DNA from: a candidate division KSB1 bacterium
Lineage (GTDB): Bacteria > Zhuqueibacterota > Zhuqueibacteria > Zhuqueibacterales > Zhuqueibacteraceae
DNA length: 64,000 bases
Reading direction: 5' to 3'
NCBI GenBank assembly: GCA_034506255.1
Contig: JAPDPX010000005.1
Location: 310,001-374,000, forward strand
Below are positions 6,854-15,405 of this stretch, one piece after another (position 1 is the first letter of the stretch; every line of letters begins with the position of its first letter). A model generated the notes under the pieces. That model was not told the origin of the DNA, did no database searches, and saw only the letters and a program-made list of their open reading frames with translations. A program made the translations under genes and the position numbers.

Positions 6854-9298
6854 TCACCGGTCCGCGGCGGCCGGCTGCAACACCAGGACGTTGCGGCATT
6901 CCTGCGCCAGCCGGGTGCGATCGAGGAGGATGCGTTTGTACCGGCCTTGCTGCCACAGTTTCACTTGATCCTGATAATGCGGGCTGCGGGGCTGGCCCGA
7001 AGCGCCGCCGGGCAGGACCTGCAGCCGCACCTGGGGCGCCGCCATGTCAACGATCATGCGCACCGAGGGCCCAATCACGGCGGCATAAGGTTTGGAAAGA
7101 TGGTATTCCGCCTTGCTGATGGTGTTTGCCGAGCCGCCGATCGGGATCGGGCCGACGTTGAAGAGATAATCCAGCGGCCGGCGCTGGCCGAAAACGTGAG
7201 CCAGTGTGAGCTGGTGCAACCGGCCCCATTCCCAATCACCGATGATGCCGCCGAAATGCTTTTCCAGAAATGCCAGCGCCGTATGCAGCGACTGCCGCGC
7301 AATCTCCCGGGCGGTCTCGCGCCGCTCCGTTCTGCGGTCATCGAACCAGGGCGAGGCCGGGTGTGACACGAAGTGTTCGAGGCTGCGCACCGCCAGGTTC
7401 GACCATTGTGTGTAACTCTGAAACAGGGAGTCGCCCAATTCATCGCGGAGGGTGGCGCGCAGGAATTCCAGCGACCAGACGTTGAAAATCGCCGCGGCCA
7501 CACTTTCCACGCGTTCGACGTAGTCCCATTCCCGCAGGAGCAGCAGGGCATTTTGCTCCAGGCCGGTCGGCGCCGCGTCGAAGCCGCCGCCGGAGTCCCC
7601 TGCTGCCGTGTCCGCCAGCAGGGCCAGCAGCCTGGGCAGCACGTATTGCGCATGCTTTGAGAACTGATCCTGCTGCATGTCGGCAAACACGGCGGTATCG
7701 ACTTGCGCGTGTTGCTCGAGCAGCTCGGTGATGCGCTCGATGCGGCTGGACGGTTCCCAGCCGACCGAGAGGTAATAGGGATAGTTCCGGTCCTGCATGC
7801 GGTTGTTGGCAGTGGCGAGAAAGTGTTGCGGCGGATTGAAGGCGTGGGGCATCTGCTCGAAGGGTATTGTTCCAATCCAATCGCCCGCCTTTTCCCAGCC
7901 GCGATAGGGCAGGTATCCCCTGCCGTCGCGGCGGATGGGCACCGCACCACAGGCCCAATAGCCGATGTTGCCGGCGGTGTCGGCATAGACCACGTTTTGA
8001 CAGGGCGCGGCAAAGTGGCGTGCCGCGGCCTGGAATTCACTCCAGGAGCGCGCGCGATTGAAGCCGAGAATGGTGCGCAATTCATCGGAATTTTCGAAGC
8101 CGCTCCAGCGTATGGCGAGCGCCAGCGTGTCAAAACGCACCACGCTGAGAATTTCGCTGACCAGCGGACCGCGCGGCGTTGCCCGCACCACGAAGTCCAC
8201 CGAATCGGCATCCTTCACCGGGATGCGTTCCCGCCGGATGATCAGCTTCTCCCACGCCTGGCCGTTCCAGTATTCCTCGGGGTTTTGCGGATTGAGCTTT
8301 TCGAAATAGAAATCGAGATCATCGACCATGCCGTTGGTGAAGCCCCAGGCAATCGCACGATTGTTACCCAGCACGATGCCGGGCGCGCCCGGAAAGGTCA
8401 CACCAGCGACATCAAAATCGCCGGCGGACAGATGCATTTCATACCACACCGAGGGCAGGGCCAGACCCAGGTGCGGATCATTGGCGAGAATCGGTTTGCC
8501 GCTGCGGCTGCGCTGCGGCCCGACGACCCAACTGTTGCTGCCCAGCACGCCGGCGGGCATGCCGGGTTGATTGCGCGTTGCCTGCGCCAGCTCCAGAAAA
8601 TCCGCGACGCGCGTCGCCAGCCCCGGCGATGCCGGCAGGATGGCGGGCGTATTCTCGCGCACGGCGGGGAACAGCTCGAGCGCCAGCGAATCGCCGAACT
8701 CTTCCGCAATTTTGCCGAGTGCGGCTTCACAGAACCAGGCGTAGCACAGTTGAAAGGCCATGAGGCGGGTCAGCCCGATGCTGTCTTCGATTTCCCAGGG
8801 CTGGGGTTTGTAACCCAGGATGCTGAACTCCACCGGCAGCCGGTCACGATGGGAGTTGATGAAGTCATTGACGCCGGCGGCATAGGCCGTGAGTGCAGCG
8901 CGGGATTGCGGTGAAATGTGTTGCGTCAGGCGGCGGGCAATGTGATGAAATCCCCAGGTGCGGAGAAACTTGTCTTTGGGCAGTGCCTCCGGTCCGAAAA
9001 TCTCTGCGAGCGTGCCGCGCACGGTCCGGCGGGTCAAATCCATTTGCCACAGCCGATCCTGCGCCGTGACGTAACCGGCGGCGCGCCACAAATCCTCCTC
9101 GTTTTGCGCGAAGAGGTGGGGGACGCCGTAGCCGTCGCGGTAAACAGTGACGGGGTGCCGCAACCCGGCAACGCCCTGGGTGCCTGCGAGCGCCGGCAGG
9201 GATTTGTCGATCAGCCGCCTGCTGAAAAAGGCGATCACCACCAGCAGGGCGAACAGAAAAAGCGCCACACGCAGAACCGTCTTGAGAATCTTGGGCAT
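6854..9298 (-). CDS. Penicillin acylase family Ntn hydrolase
   Basis: 814 residues from the ATG at 9298, which has GGGAGG eight bases upstream. An N-terminal signal anchor occupies residues 5-25. The alpha-chain part begins with the conserved YRDGYGVPHLFAQNEEDL and RAAGYVTAQDRLWQMDL. The spacer ends near GVLGSNSWVVG. By analogy with penicillin G acylase, Gly253-Ser254 is the autocleavage site and Ser254 the N-terminal nucleophile of the beta chain. NDPHLGL and GFTNGMVDDLDFY follow as usual. The family hydrolyses amides such as beta-lactams and acyl-homoserine lactones in the periplasm; the natural substrate is unknown. A terminator-like hairpin lies only 26 bases upstream of the start. Confidence 0.93.
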   Translation of the reverse strand: MPKILKTVLRVALFLFALLVVIAFFSRRLIDKSLPALAGTQGVAGLRHPVTVYRDGYGVPHLFAQNEEDLWRAAGYVTAQDRLWQMDLTRRTVRGTLAEIFGPEALPKDKFLRTWGFHHIARRLTQHISPQSRAALTAYAAGVNDFINSHRDRLPVEFSILGYKPQPWEIEDSIGLTRLMAFQLCYAWFCEAALGKIAEEFGDSLALELFPAVRENTPAILPASPGLATRVADFLELAQATRNQPGMPAGVLGSNSWVVGPQRSRSGKPILANDPHLGLALPSVWYEMHLSAGDFDVAGVTFPGAPGIVLGNNRAIAWGFTNGMVDDLDFYFEKLNPQNPEEYWNGQAWEKLIIRRERIPVKDADSVDFVVRATPRGPLVSEILSVVRFDTLALAIRWSGFENSDELRTILGFNRARSWSEFQAAARHFAAPCQNVVYADTAGNIGYWACGAVPIRRDGRGYLPYRGWEKAGDWIGTIPFEQMPHAFNPPQHFLATANNRMQDRNYPYYLSVGWEPSSRIERITELLEQHAQVDTAVFADMQQDQFSKHAQYVLPRLLALLADTAAGDSGGGFDAAPTGLEQNALLLLREWDYVERVESVAAAIFNVWSLEFLRATLRDELGDSLFQSYTQWSNLAVRSLEHFVSHPASPWFDDRRTERRETAREIARQSLHTALAFLEKHFGGIIGDWEWGRLHQLTLAHVFGQRRPLDYLFNVGPIPIGGSANTISKAEYHLSKPYAAVIGPSVRMIVDMAAPQVRLQVLPGGASGQPRSPHYQDQVKLWQQGRYKRILLDRTRLAQECRNVLVLQPAAADR

Positions 9299-9323
9299 GC
9301 TGTTTTCCTCCCGGAGATCATCA

Positions 9324-9360
9324 CAAAAAAAGAGCAGGCGCAAATGACTTGTGCCTGCTC
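9324..9360 (-). terminator. Rho-independent terminator just upstream of the acylase gene
   Basis: Read on the minus strand, 9360-9349 pairs with 9343-9332 (12 positions with one mismatch, loop of five) and is followed by seven T at 9331-9325. It should stop transcripts coming from the monoheme lipoprotein gene. Only about 25 bases remain before the acylase ATG, so it may instead attenuate acylase expression. Confidence 0.75.
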
Positions 9361-9469
9361 GCCTGTGCTGTAATGCCATCATTTTTGCGCGCCAGCAGGG
9401 AAACGCCCTGTCCGCCGCTTCGCTGCCGGCCGTTTTGAGCGGCTTGTGGCGCGCGCTTTTCACTCCGGC

Positions 9470-9997
9470 TCAATTATTGGGGGGCACGGTGCCGCGTCGG
9501 GCGCGGCGCTTGGCACTGTCTTCCTTGGGCTTGGACACCGTGGTGGCGGAATCCCTGCCAGAGGGGCGGGCCACCGCGCCCACGGTCGTCGGTGGCAGCG
9601 GCTGGGCGGCGGGCGTGTGTCCGGCCGGTGCCGGCTCTTCGGGGGTGGCCTGCCGGCGGCGGTCGAAGGGTCGCTTGCTCACCTCTGCCTCATCGCCCGA
9701 GCCGGCAGCAGCAGGAGCATAATAAGACTGCCACCAGGGCGTGTCGTAGTAATATTGCCAGCGCCAGGAGGGCGCCGGCCGCGGCGGCGGCACGGCAATG
9801 CCGTGAAAGCCACTGAACCCGGCGGCATGGCAGGCGTGGCAATCTTCGCCGAGGGTGACTGCCACGGAGGGATCCCCGCCGGCCGCTTCAGCGCTGCCGG
9901 CAAGGCGGGGATGCTTGATCACGGTGTAACAGCCCAGACTGGTCAGCAACAGCAGGCAGCCAATTGGCAGCGCGAGACGACTCCCTGACTTCGCCAT
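9470..9997 (-). CDS. Predicted monoheme c-type lipoprotein, Tyr/Trp- and Pro-rich
   Basis: 175 residues. A lipoprotein signal ends at LLLLTSLGC (Cys23). A single heme-binding motif follows: Cys53-His-Ala-Cys56-His57 in EDCHACHAAGF. Next comes an aromatic stretch, WRWQYYYDTPWWQSYYAP (about residues 82-99), and the last 70 residues are Pro/Arg/Ser-rich and probably disordered. It is likely a membrane-tethered electron carrier, but no known cytochrome fold is recognised. It lies 12 bases downstream of the barrel protein gene at 10010-10777 on the same strand, so the pair is likely one operon ending at the 9324-9360 terminator. The aromatic stretch resembles that of the lipoprotein at 61366-62418. 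Confidence 0.7.
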   Translation of the reverse strand: MAKSGSRLALPIGCLLLLTSLGCYTVIKHPRLAGSAEAAGGDPSVAVTLGEDCHACHAAGFSGFHGIAVPPPRPAPSWRWQYYYDTPWWQSYYAPAAAGSGDEAEVSKRPFDRRRQATPEEPAPAGHTPAAQPLPPTTVGAVARPSGRDSATTVSKPKEDSAKRRARRGTVPPNN

Positions 9998-10009
9998 GAG
10001 GCACCTCGG

Positions 10010-10777
10010 TTACAGAATGAACTGGAAGTACGTGATCTTGAACTCACGCACATAGTCTTCCGCTTTCGTTTGATTTTTGAAGAGATCTTTCAAGAAGAGC
10101 TCGAGGTAGATGACGTTCTTGATGTTGAGACGAACGGCGGTGTTCATGATGCCCTCGCCGTCGCGCACATCGCGGCGCGGCTCTGCCGGCGTGTCATTGA
10201 AGGCGACGTCGTACTCCGCCACGATTTCCAGCCGGGAGGTGATGGCGAGCGTCGCGCCCATGAAGAGATTGGGGTCGCGATCCTTGTCCTTGTTTTCCAG
10301 CGACAGGTTGATGCCGCCGTGAAAGTCCAGGCGTTCGAGAAAATCATAGCTCTTGCTGGCCACGGCATAAAATCCGGGGGATTTGTTGATGTAGCGTTCG
10401 AGCGTGTCGGCCTTCAGATAGGGCCCGTAGCCCTGGTTTTCGAAGCCAATGGTGATGGCCGGCATGCTGATGCTCTCGGTGAAAAGCTGGTACTTGATCA
10501 GCACGCCGGGTGCGGGATTCCAGCTCGGTTTTTTTTCGCCCAGGGCGTCGTTGCCGCCGAAGGAGGCGCCGAACATGAAACGGTCGGAGATGCCGACATT
10601 GAGCGAGAGCAACGCACCGCTGTTGCCATAGAAGCGCAGGCCCAGGTCGAAACCGCCCTTGCGCAGCACGCCGGCGGTGGGCTTGTCGATCATGTAACGC
10701 GGCCACACGTCCACACCCTGCGCATGCGCCAGACCGCACAGGAGGATGAGCAGGAAAGCGACAAGATTCTTTTTCAT
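10010..10777 (-). CDS. Predicted outer-membrane beta-barrel protein
   Basis: 255 residues with a clear signal peptide (MKKNLVAFLLILLCGLAHA, cleavage after Ala19). The mature part is a series of short amphipathic strands (GGFDLGLRFYGNSGALLSLNV, then GISDRFMFGASFGG, AITSRLEIVAEYDVAF and others) ending with aromatic EFKITYFQFIL, typical of an outer-membrane barrel whose last strand ends in a hydrophobic residue. I recall similar proteins annotated as YjbH-like or hypothetical in deep-branching phyla, but no specific family is certain. It precedes and is probably co-transcribed with the monoheme lipoprotein. Confidence 0.75.
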   Translation of the reverse strand: MKKNLVAFLLILLCGLAHAQGVDVWPRYMIDKPTAGVLRKGGFDLGLRFYGNSGALLSLNVGISDRFMFGASFGGNDALGEKKPSWNPAPGVLIKYQLFTESISMPAITIGFENQGYGPYLKADTLERYINKSPGFYAVASKSYDFLERLDFHGGINLSLENKDKDRDPNLFMGATLAITSRLEIVAEYDVAFNDTPAEPRRDVRDGEGIMNTAVRLNIKNVIYLELFLKDLFKNQTKAEDYVREFKITYFQFIL

Positions 10778-10889
10778 GGCTGATACCCGCTTTTTGGATG
10801 AGTACTTGAACGTCCCGTGCCGTCGGCGTGGCGGTGAACATCAGGCTGGCAGAATCGGAAGCACACGCCGGCCGGGTTCGAGGTTTTTC

Positions 10890-12353
10890 CTACCACAACA
10901 GGCGCAACAAGGCCAGGCCGCCGGCGCGTGCGGCCCAGGCCATGCGCCAAGGTTCACGATCGGTGGTCCATTCCGGAATGTCGCCCGAGCTGTGGTAATA
11001 ACGCGAGTAGTCGATTTCGAGCGGCGTCTGTGCGGGCCAGCAGGAGGAGTGCCAGCCCGGCGTTTGTTCAGGCCGCGCCGGCTGATCCCAGGCGGCGGTA
11101 AAAATCGTGACGGCCGGAATGTGCTGCGGCGCTTGCAACGTGCCGTGAAATTGCGGCGGCAGGAAGACATAGGCATCCGTGCCACCCTGTGACGGGTTGG
11201 TGGTATACGCCTGCCAGAAGCCGGGGCGGCCGCAATACTCTCCGCCAATCCGGTCGAGCGTGCGCAGCAGCGCCTCGTTCCAGGGAATGTCATTGCCCTC
11301 GAAATAGATGGCCTGCTGCCGCGTGCCGGTGCCGGTTTGGTCGAAGTTGATCACTCCCAGAATGCGCTCGAGCTGGTGTGACCGCTGCGCGAGATAGGCC
11401 CGCGTGGAGAAATACTCGCTGCCCCAGATGATGAATGCGATCGTGTGACGCGGCGGCGGCAGTTTTTTTTCCGTGATCAGGCTTTGCAGCACGCGCGCCG
11501 TTTCCATGACCACCGCCACACCCGAGGCATTGTCATCCGCACCCGGTCCGCCGGAATCCGAATCGCCGTGGGCACAATAGATGAAGTGTTTTTCCGGCAC
11601 CGCGCCGGCAAGGGTGGCAATCACGGTCTGCGGCCGGCCGTGAAAGATTTTGCTCTGCAGGGCAAAGGCCACGCGCGGGATGACGCCCTGCGCGAGCAAA
11701 GCCCGCAGGCGATTGCCGTCACTGCGGCTGATGGCAAACACCGGGATGGGATTGTCGCGCCGCTCCGGCAGCGTGCCGATCATGGCCCAGGCGGTGAAAT
11801 CGCCCTCCCGTCCCGGGGCGTCGGAGAGCAGGGCCACCGCGCCGGCGCCGGCATATGCTTCATATTGCCGGCGCGAAACCAGCTTGTCGGTGAGGACCAC
11901 CTTGCCGCGCAGTGCCGCGGCGCCGCTTGCCATCGTGACCTCCGCCTCCTGTGCGGCGGCGGCTGGGGAAAAACCGTAAGGCCAGGGTCTGAGAAAACTT
12001 TTCGCCTCGGGAAAAACCTGCGCCAGCTCCCAATGCTGCGCTTCATAAACCAGCTTGCCGGGATCGGTGATGAGGGTGCTGGCCAGGCCCCAGGCGCGAA
12101 ATTTTTGCTGCACATATTCGGCGGCGGCCCGGTTGGAAGAGGTGCCACCCTGGCGCGGCCCATACGCCACCAGCTCCCGCACATACCGCCGCGCGCTGTC
12201 GGCGGAGACCAGACGTACGAATGCCTGCTCGGCAGGATGGCCGTTGTTCGTGCGGGCGGGAGCTGCCGGCAGCAGGCAGAGGAGGGCGGCTGTCAGAAAA
12301 GTCCGCAAAGTCGTGACCGGCACCAACGCGTGCATCTCCAGCGGTGCAACCAC
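10890..12353 (-). CDS. M28-family zinc metallopeptidase, exported
   Basis: 487 residues from a GTG at 12353, which sits one base after the stop of the upstream membrane-protein gene; an ATG at 12335 would shorten it by six residues and place the signal peptide (TFLTAALLCLLPAAPA) better. M28 features are seen: the first metal ligand region HGDSDSGGPGADDNASG, with the bridging Asp, and the WGSEYFS segment where the family usually has Glu-Glu (only one Glu remains). A later YHSSGD carries the last His. A protease-associated-like insertion precedes the metal site. M28 enzymes are aminopeptidases or glutaminyl cyclases; the substrate is unknown. Confidence 0.85.
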   Translation of the reverse strand: MVAPLEMHALVPVTTLRTFLTAALLCLLPAAPARTNNGHPAEQAFVRLVSADSARRYVRELVAYGPRQGGTSSNRAAAEYVQQKFRAWGLASTLITDPGKLVYEAQHWELAQVFPEAKSFLRPWPYGFSPAAAAQEAEVTMASGAAALRGKVVLTDKLVSRRQYEAYAGAGAVALLSDAPGREGDFTAWAMIGTLPERRDNPIPVFAISRSDGNRLRALLAQGVIPRVAFALQSKIFHGRPQTVIATLAGAVPEKHFIYCAHGDSDSGGPGADDNASGVAVVMETARVLQSLITEKKLPPPRHTIAFIIWGSEYFSTRAYLAQRSHQLERILGVINFDQTGTGTRQQAIYFEGNDIPWNEALLRTLDRIGGEYCGRPGFWQAYTTNPSQGGTDAYVFLPPQFHGTLQAPQHIPAVTIFTAAWDQPARPEQTPGWHSSCWPAQTPLEIDYSRYYHSSGDIPEWTTDREPWRMAWAARAGGLALLRLLW

Positions 12354-12354
12354 T

Positions 12355-12834
12355 TCACTTCTTGTCGATTTCCTCGGCGGTGACGATCAGCGTTTCATAG
12401 AAAAAGATCCCCATCCCCACCAGGAAGGCGACCCAGGCGGTATACAGCACCAGGCTGAGCACTTGAAAACTCAGAGGGATTTCCGTGACTTCTTCGCTGC
12501 CATTGCTGGCGCTTTCTGATTGTGCCGCCGTGCCCGCCGGTTTTTGTGCCGCCCCTTTGAGGTTTTTTTTCGCCTGGTATTTTTCGATCTCCGCTTCCGG
12601 CAGGGTGACGAGGTGATACTGATCCTTTATCACGCCGAACACCAGCATGGGCACCCGCAGGCCGAGAATCGCGATGGTGGTGACCGTGAGGGTGCACAGC
12701 AGAATGCGCCCTTTGGTCATGCGCCCCCCGGCGAAGAATCCGATGATGTACAACAGAATGCCGACCGTCACCGCGATCCACATGACGGTCGTGTTCATCT
12801 GGTAAATCATCGGCAGGAGATCTTTGTCGAACAT
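12355..12834 (-). CDS. Membrane protein of unknown function
   Basis: 159 residues from the ATG at 12834, with TGGAG six bases upstream; a GTG two codons earlier is possible. Three hydrophobic segments lie near residues 15-37, 45-68 and 127-150. The second and third are separated by a polar, Ala/Ser/Glu-rich loop that is probably cytoplasmic or periplasmic linker. I recognise no family. It abuts the M28 gene with one base between stop and next start, so the two are probably translationally coupled. Confidence 0.7.
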   Translation of the reverse strand: MFDKDLLPMIYQMNTTVMWIAVTVGILLYIIGFFAGGRMTKGRILLCTLTVTTIAILGLRVPMLVFGVIKDQYHLVTLPEAEIEKYQAKKNLKGAAQKPAGTAAQSESASNGSEEVTEIPLSFQVLSLVLYTAWVAFLVGMGIFFYETLIVTAEEIDKK

Positions 12835-12894
12835 AATCACTCCAGGGCAACGGCGCGCGATGCCAAGTTAGAAAATTAATTGCGCAATGTCAAT

Positions 12895-13965
12895 CTACAA
12901 AACCTCCTGCAGCGCAGCGGCGACTTTTTCGTTCTCCGCCGGCGTGCCGATGCTCAGGCGCAGGCATTGTTCCAGCATGGGATAATGGCTGACATCGCGC
13001 ACCAGAATGCCGCGCGCCTGCAGATGCGCAAACACCTCCTGCACCGGCTCCTGAAATTCCGCGAGAAAAAAATTGGCCTGGCTGGGATAAAGGCGCAGCG
13101 TCGTCATCTGCCGCAGCCGGGTCAGCAACTGCTCGCGCTCGCGCACCACCTCCTGCACCCGCTGCAGCAACTCCTCGCGATGCGCCAGTGCCACCAGCGC
13201 GGCGGTTTCGGAAAACAGATTGATGTTGTAGGGCAGCGCTGCCTTGCGAATTTCCCGCACGAGATCCGCATGGGCCATGAGATAACCCACCCGGCAGTTG
13301 GCCAGGGCCAGGGCTTTGGAAAAGGTGCGCAGCAGAATCAGGTTCTCATACCTCTGCAGCAGCGGCCGGAAATCCTGCCTGGCAAATTCGACATAGGCCT
13401 CGTCCACCACCACCAGCCCGGGAAACTCCGCGAAAATCTCCTCGATTTGCGGCTGGGGATAGGCAACGCCCGTCGGGTTGTTGGGCGAGCACAGGATGAT
13501 CATGCGGGCGCGCATGCGGTTGGCCGCCTCCAGCACGCGCTCCACCGGCAGGGAAAAATCCCGGCGGTTGAGCCTGACCTCCAGCGCCAAGCCGGAGAGG
13601 ATTTGCACGGTCAATTTATAAAGCGAGAACGTGGGCTGCGGAATCACCACCGCCACGCCGCGGCTCACCGTCACCATCAGCAGCGCCTGAATCAGCGAGT
13701 TCGAACCGTTGCCCACCAAAATTTGCTCCGCCGGCAGGCGGTTGTAATCCGCCAGCGCCGCGGTCAGCTCCTCATGATGAAAATCCGGATAGCGCTCCCA
13801 GGCACGCGCTTTGACCCGCTGCCAAAACTCCTCCTTCCACGCCTCGGGAAAGCCGAAGGGATTCTCGTTTTGATCCAGCTTGATGGCCGCGCTGCGGCGC
13901 TGCAGCGTGTAGGCGCCTGCCGATTGCACTTCCGGTTTGATGAAATACGACAGATCAGGAGTCAT
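12895..13965 (-). CDS. hisC: Histidinol-phosphate aminotransferase
   Basis: 356 residues from MTPDLSYFIKPEVQS at 13965. Fold-type I aminotransferase of the HisC type: KLDQNENPFGFP near the N terminus, GNGSNSLIQALL, the CSPNNPTGVAYP loop, VVVDEAYVEFA, and the PLP-Lys in LRTFSKALALANCRVGY. Length matches HisC (about 350-370). HisC converts imidazole-acetol phosphate and glutamate to histidinol phosphate. No other histidine gene is in the window, so an alternative role as aromatic-acid aminotransferase cannot be excluded. The end of the upstream Yip1 gene lies 37 bases before the start. Confidence 0.9.
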   Translation of the reverse strand: MTPDLSYFIKPEVQSAGAYTLQRRSAAIKLDQNENPFGFPEAWKEEFWQRVKARAWERYPDFHHEELTAALADYNRLPAEQILVGNGSNSLIQALLMVTVSRGVAVVIPQPTFSLYKLTVQILSGLALEVRLNRRDFSLPVERVLEAANRMRARMIILCSPNNPTGVAYPQPQIEEIFAEFPGLVVVDEAYVEFARQDFRPLLQRYENLILLRTFSKALALANCRVGYLMAHADLVREIRKAALPYNINLFSETAALVALAHREELLQRVQEVVREREQLLTRLRQMTTLRLYPSQANFFLAEFQEPVQEVFAHLQARGILVRDVSHYPMLEQCLRLSIGTPAENEKVAAALQEVL

Positions 13966-14002
13966 GGTGCGAAAAGGCGAACTGAACGCGTGAAAACCTT
14001 TG

Positions 14003-14572
14003 CTACCCGTGCAGACCAAAAAACTTCAGAATGCCGGAGGCGAAGACGGCATCGGCAAGCAGGGCCAGCAGAAACAGCAAAGCCGCAAAAATGGCCACGA
14101 TCGCGAGCATGAAGGGAAAGGCCTTGTCGGCCGGTGTGTCGAGCATCACTGGCAGACCGAGCTGGATCACATAACCGGCATAAATGATGCCCGCCACCCA
14201 GAGCAGCGTTCCCAAAACAGGGAGGAAAACCAACACCCCGGCGACAAAAACGGGTGTGAAGCCGAATGCCACCAGCGCGAGTGCCGGCCCGAGATCCCTG
14301 CGGGAGGAGAAAGTCGGCGCGAGCAGATGCGTGAGATTGGCGGTGCCCTCCACCGCAATCAGGAGAATGAGATAACTCAGCAGCGCGGCGCGGAAATTGA
14401 CCGGCATGTGCGCGCGCCAGAAACCCAGCAGGAAACCGAGCGCCGGCAGTGCCGCCATCCATATCACGTACTTGAGATACACCAGCACGCTGGCAAGCTG
14501 CTCCTTGCGGATCGTCTGCCACTCCGCCGCCGGCGCGAGCAGCAGGTTGTGCACCCGTCGCAGCACAAACAT
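14003..14572 (-). CDS. Yip1-domain membrane protein
   Basis: 189 residues with about five hydrophobic segments. The N-terminal FVLRRVHNLLLAPAAEWQTI resembles the start of bacterial Yip1-family proteins, where a Pro/Trp-containing amphipathic helix precedes the membrane part. Helices follow at about 32-50, 60-80, 98-120, 122-142 and 153-178. Function in bacteria is unknown. GGGAGG lies close upstream of the ATG at 14572. It is probably co-transcribed with hisC. Confidence 0.8.
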   Translation of the reverse strand: MFVLRRVHNLLLAPAAEWQTIRKEQLASVLVYLKYVIWMAALPALGFLLGFWRAHMPVNFRAALLSYLILLIAVEGTANLTHLLAPTFSSRRDLGPALALVAFGFTPVFVAGVLVFLPVLGTLLWVAGIIYAGYVIQLGLPVMLDTPADKAFPFMLAIVAIFAALLFLLALLADAVFASGILKFFGLHG

Positions 14573-14970
14573 TCCGCCTCCCTTCCGAATTTGGCTGAAT
14601 CAGGCCTGGTGAGTGAAAAACCACGCGCTTAGAATAAGCAACGCGCGGCAAGAACTCAAGCGAAAAGACCGCGGCCCGGCAAAGCCTCGATTACCCGAGG
14701 GCGCGGACAGCCGGCAGACAATTGATACCCCCTGGGCGCAGGCTGGAATGCCTGTATCGATAGCAAACAAAACATTCCACCCCCGAAAGTGAAATCCCGC
14801 GAAAAAAGCCTTTTCGCGGGACTTCATTTGCGCGGGAGAAAACGCGGCGGATTTGTCAAGCCGTGGATTGAACTGCAGCCCTCACCGCGCCATTCGCTGC
14901 TTGTAATAATCTCCGAAAAGTCTAGATTCCACAGCGCAATCCTGCTCCTGAAACCACTGGAGAAAATGCC
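14573..14970. other. Divergent intergenic region
   Basis: 398 bases between divergent genes. It contains a family B hairpin repeat at 14765-14860 and otherwise no recognisable gene. Confidence 0.5.
14765..14860 (+). repeat. Family B hairpin repeat, short copy
   Basis: A perfect 11-bp stem, TCCCGCGAAAA at 14795-14805 and TTTTCGCGGGA at 14811-14821 with a five-base loop, is embedded in sequence shared with 21631-21729: AACAAAACATTCC, CCCCCGAAA, GCGCGGGAG, AAACGC and GATTTGT. Confidence 0.7.
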
Positions 14971-15393
14971 ATGCCTGCCCCGGAAACCAGCATTCCCTCC
15001 CGCCGTGCCACCGATGACGATCTCTTCTATCTCGACCTGGCGCGCGAGGAATTTGCCGCCAGCCTGGGCCGCATCGAAGAAACCGCGAAATATTTGATCG
15101 GCGCCATCGGTGCGGTGGCCGGCCTGGTGCTGGCCGGCATGCAGGTCAAGCTCGCGGTCAGTCAGGGACAAGCAGCGCCGGGGACGCCGTTGACCTGGCC
15201 CTTCGTGCTGTGGGGCGTCAGCGCCTTGTTCGCCATTTTCGTGTTCTTTCCGCTGCCGTACCGGCACTACAGCGCCTCACCGCAATCAATTCGACAAAAA
15301 TTTATCAAAGCGCGTAAAGTAAAGTGGAGCCTGCTGTTGGTCTCGACCCTGACGTTTGCCGCCGGGCTTCTGGTGGCGGCCTGGCAGTTTTGA
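14971..15393 (+). CDS. Small membrane protein of unknown function
   Basis: 140 residues. The first 38 are polar and acidic (RRATDDDLFYLDLAREEF), then come three hydrophobic segments near residues 41-60, 76-95 and 120-140, the last ending the protein. Between helices 2 and 3 lies a basic loop (RQKFIKARKVKW), which by the positive-inside rule should be cytoplasmic. No family recognised. ATG at 14971 was chosen because the polar N terminus is clean and no in-frame upstream start is plausible. The stop is 12 bases before a family A repeat. Confidence 0.65.
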   Translation: MPAPETSIPSRRATDDDLFYLDLAREEFAASLGRIEETAKYLIGAIGAVAGLVLAGMQVKLAVSQGQAAPGTPLTWPFVLWGVSALFAIFVFFPLPYRHYSASPQSIRQKFIKARKVKWSLLLVSTLTFAAGLLVAAWQF

Positions 15394-15405
15394 AAACTTC
15401 GAGTA

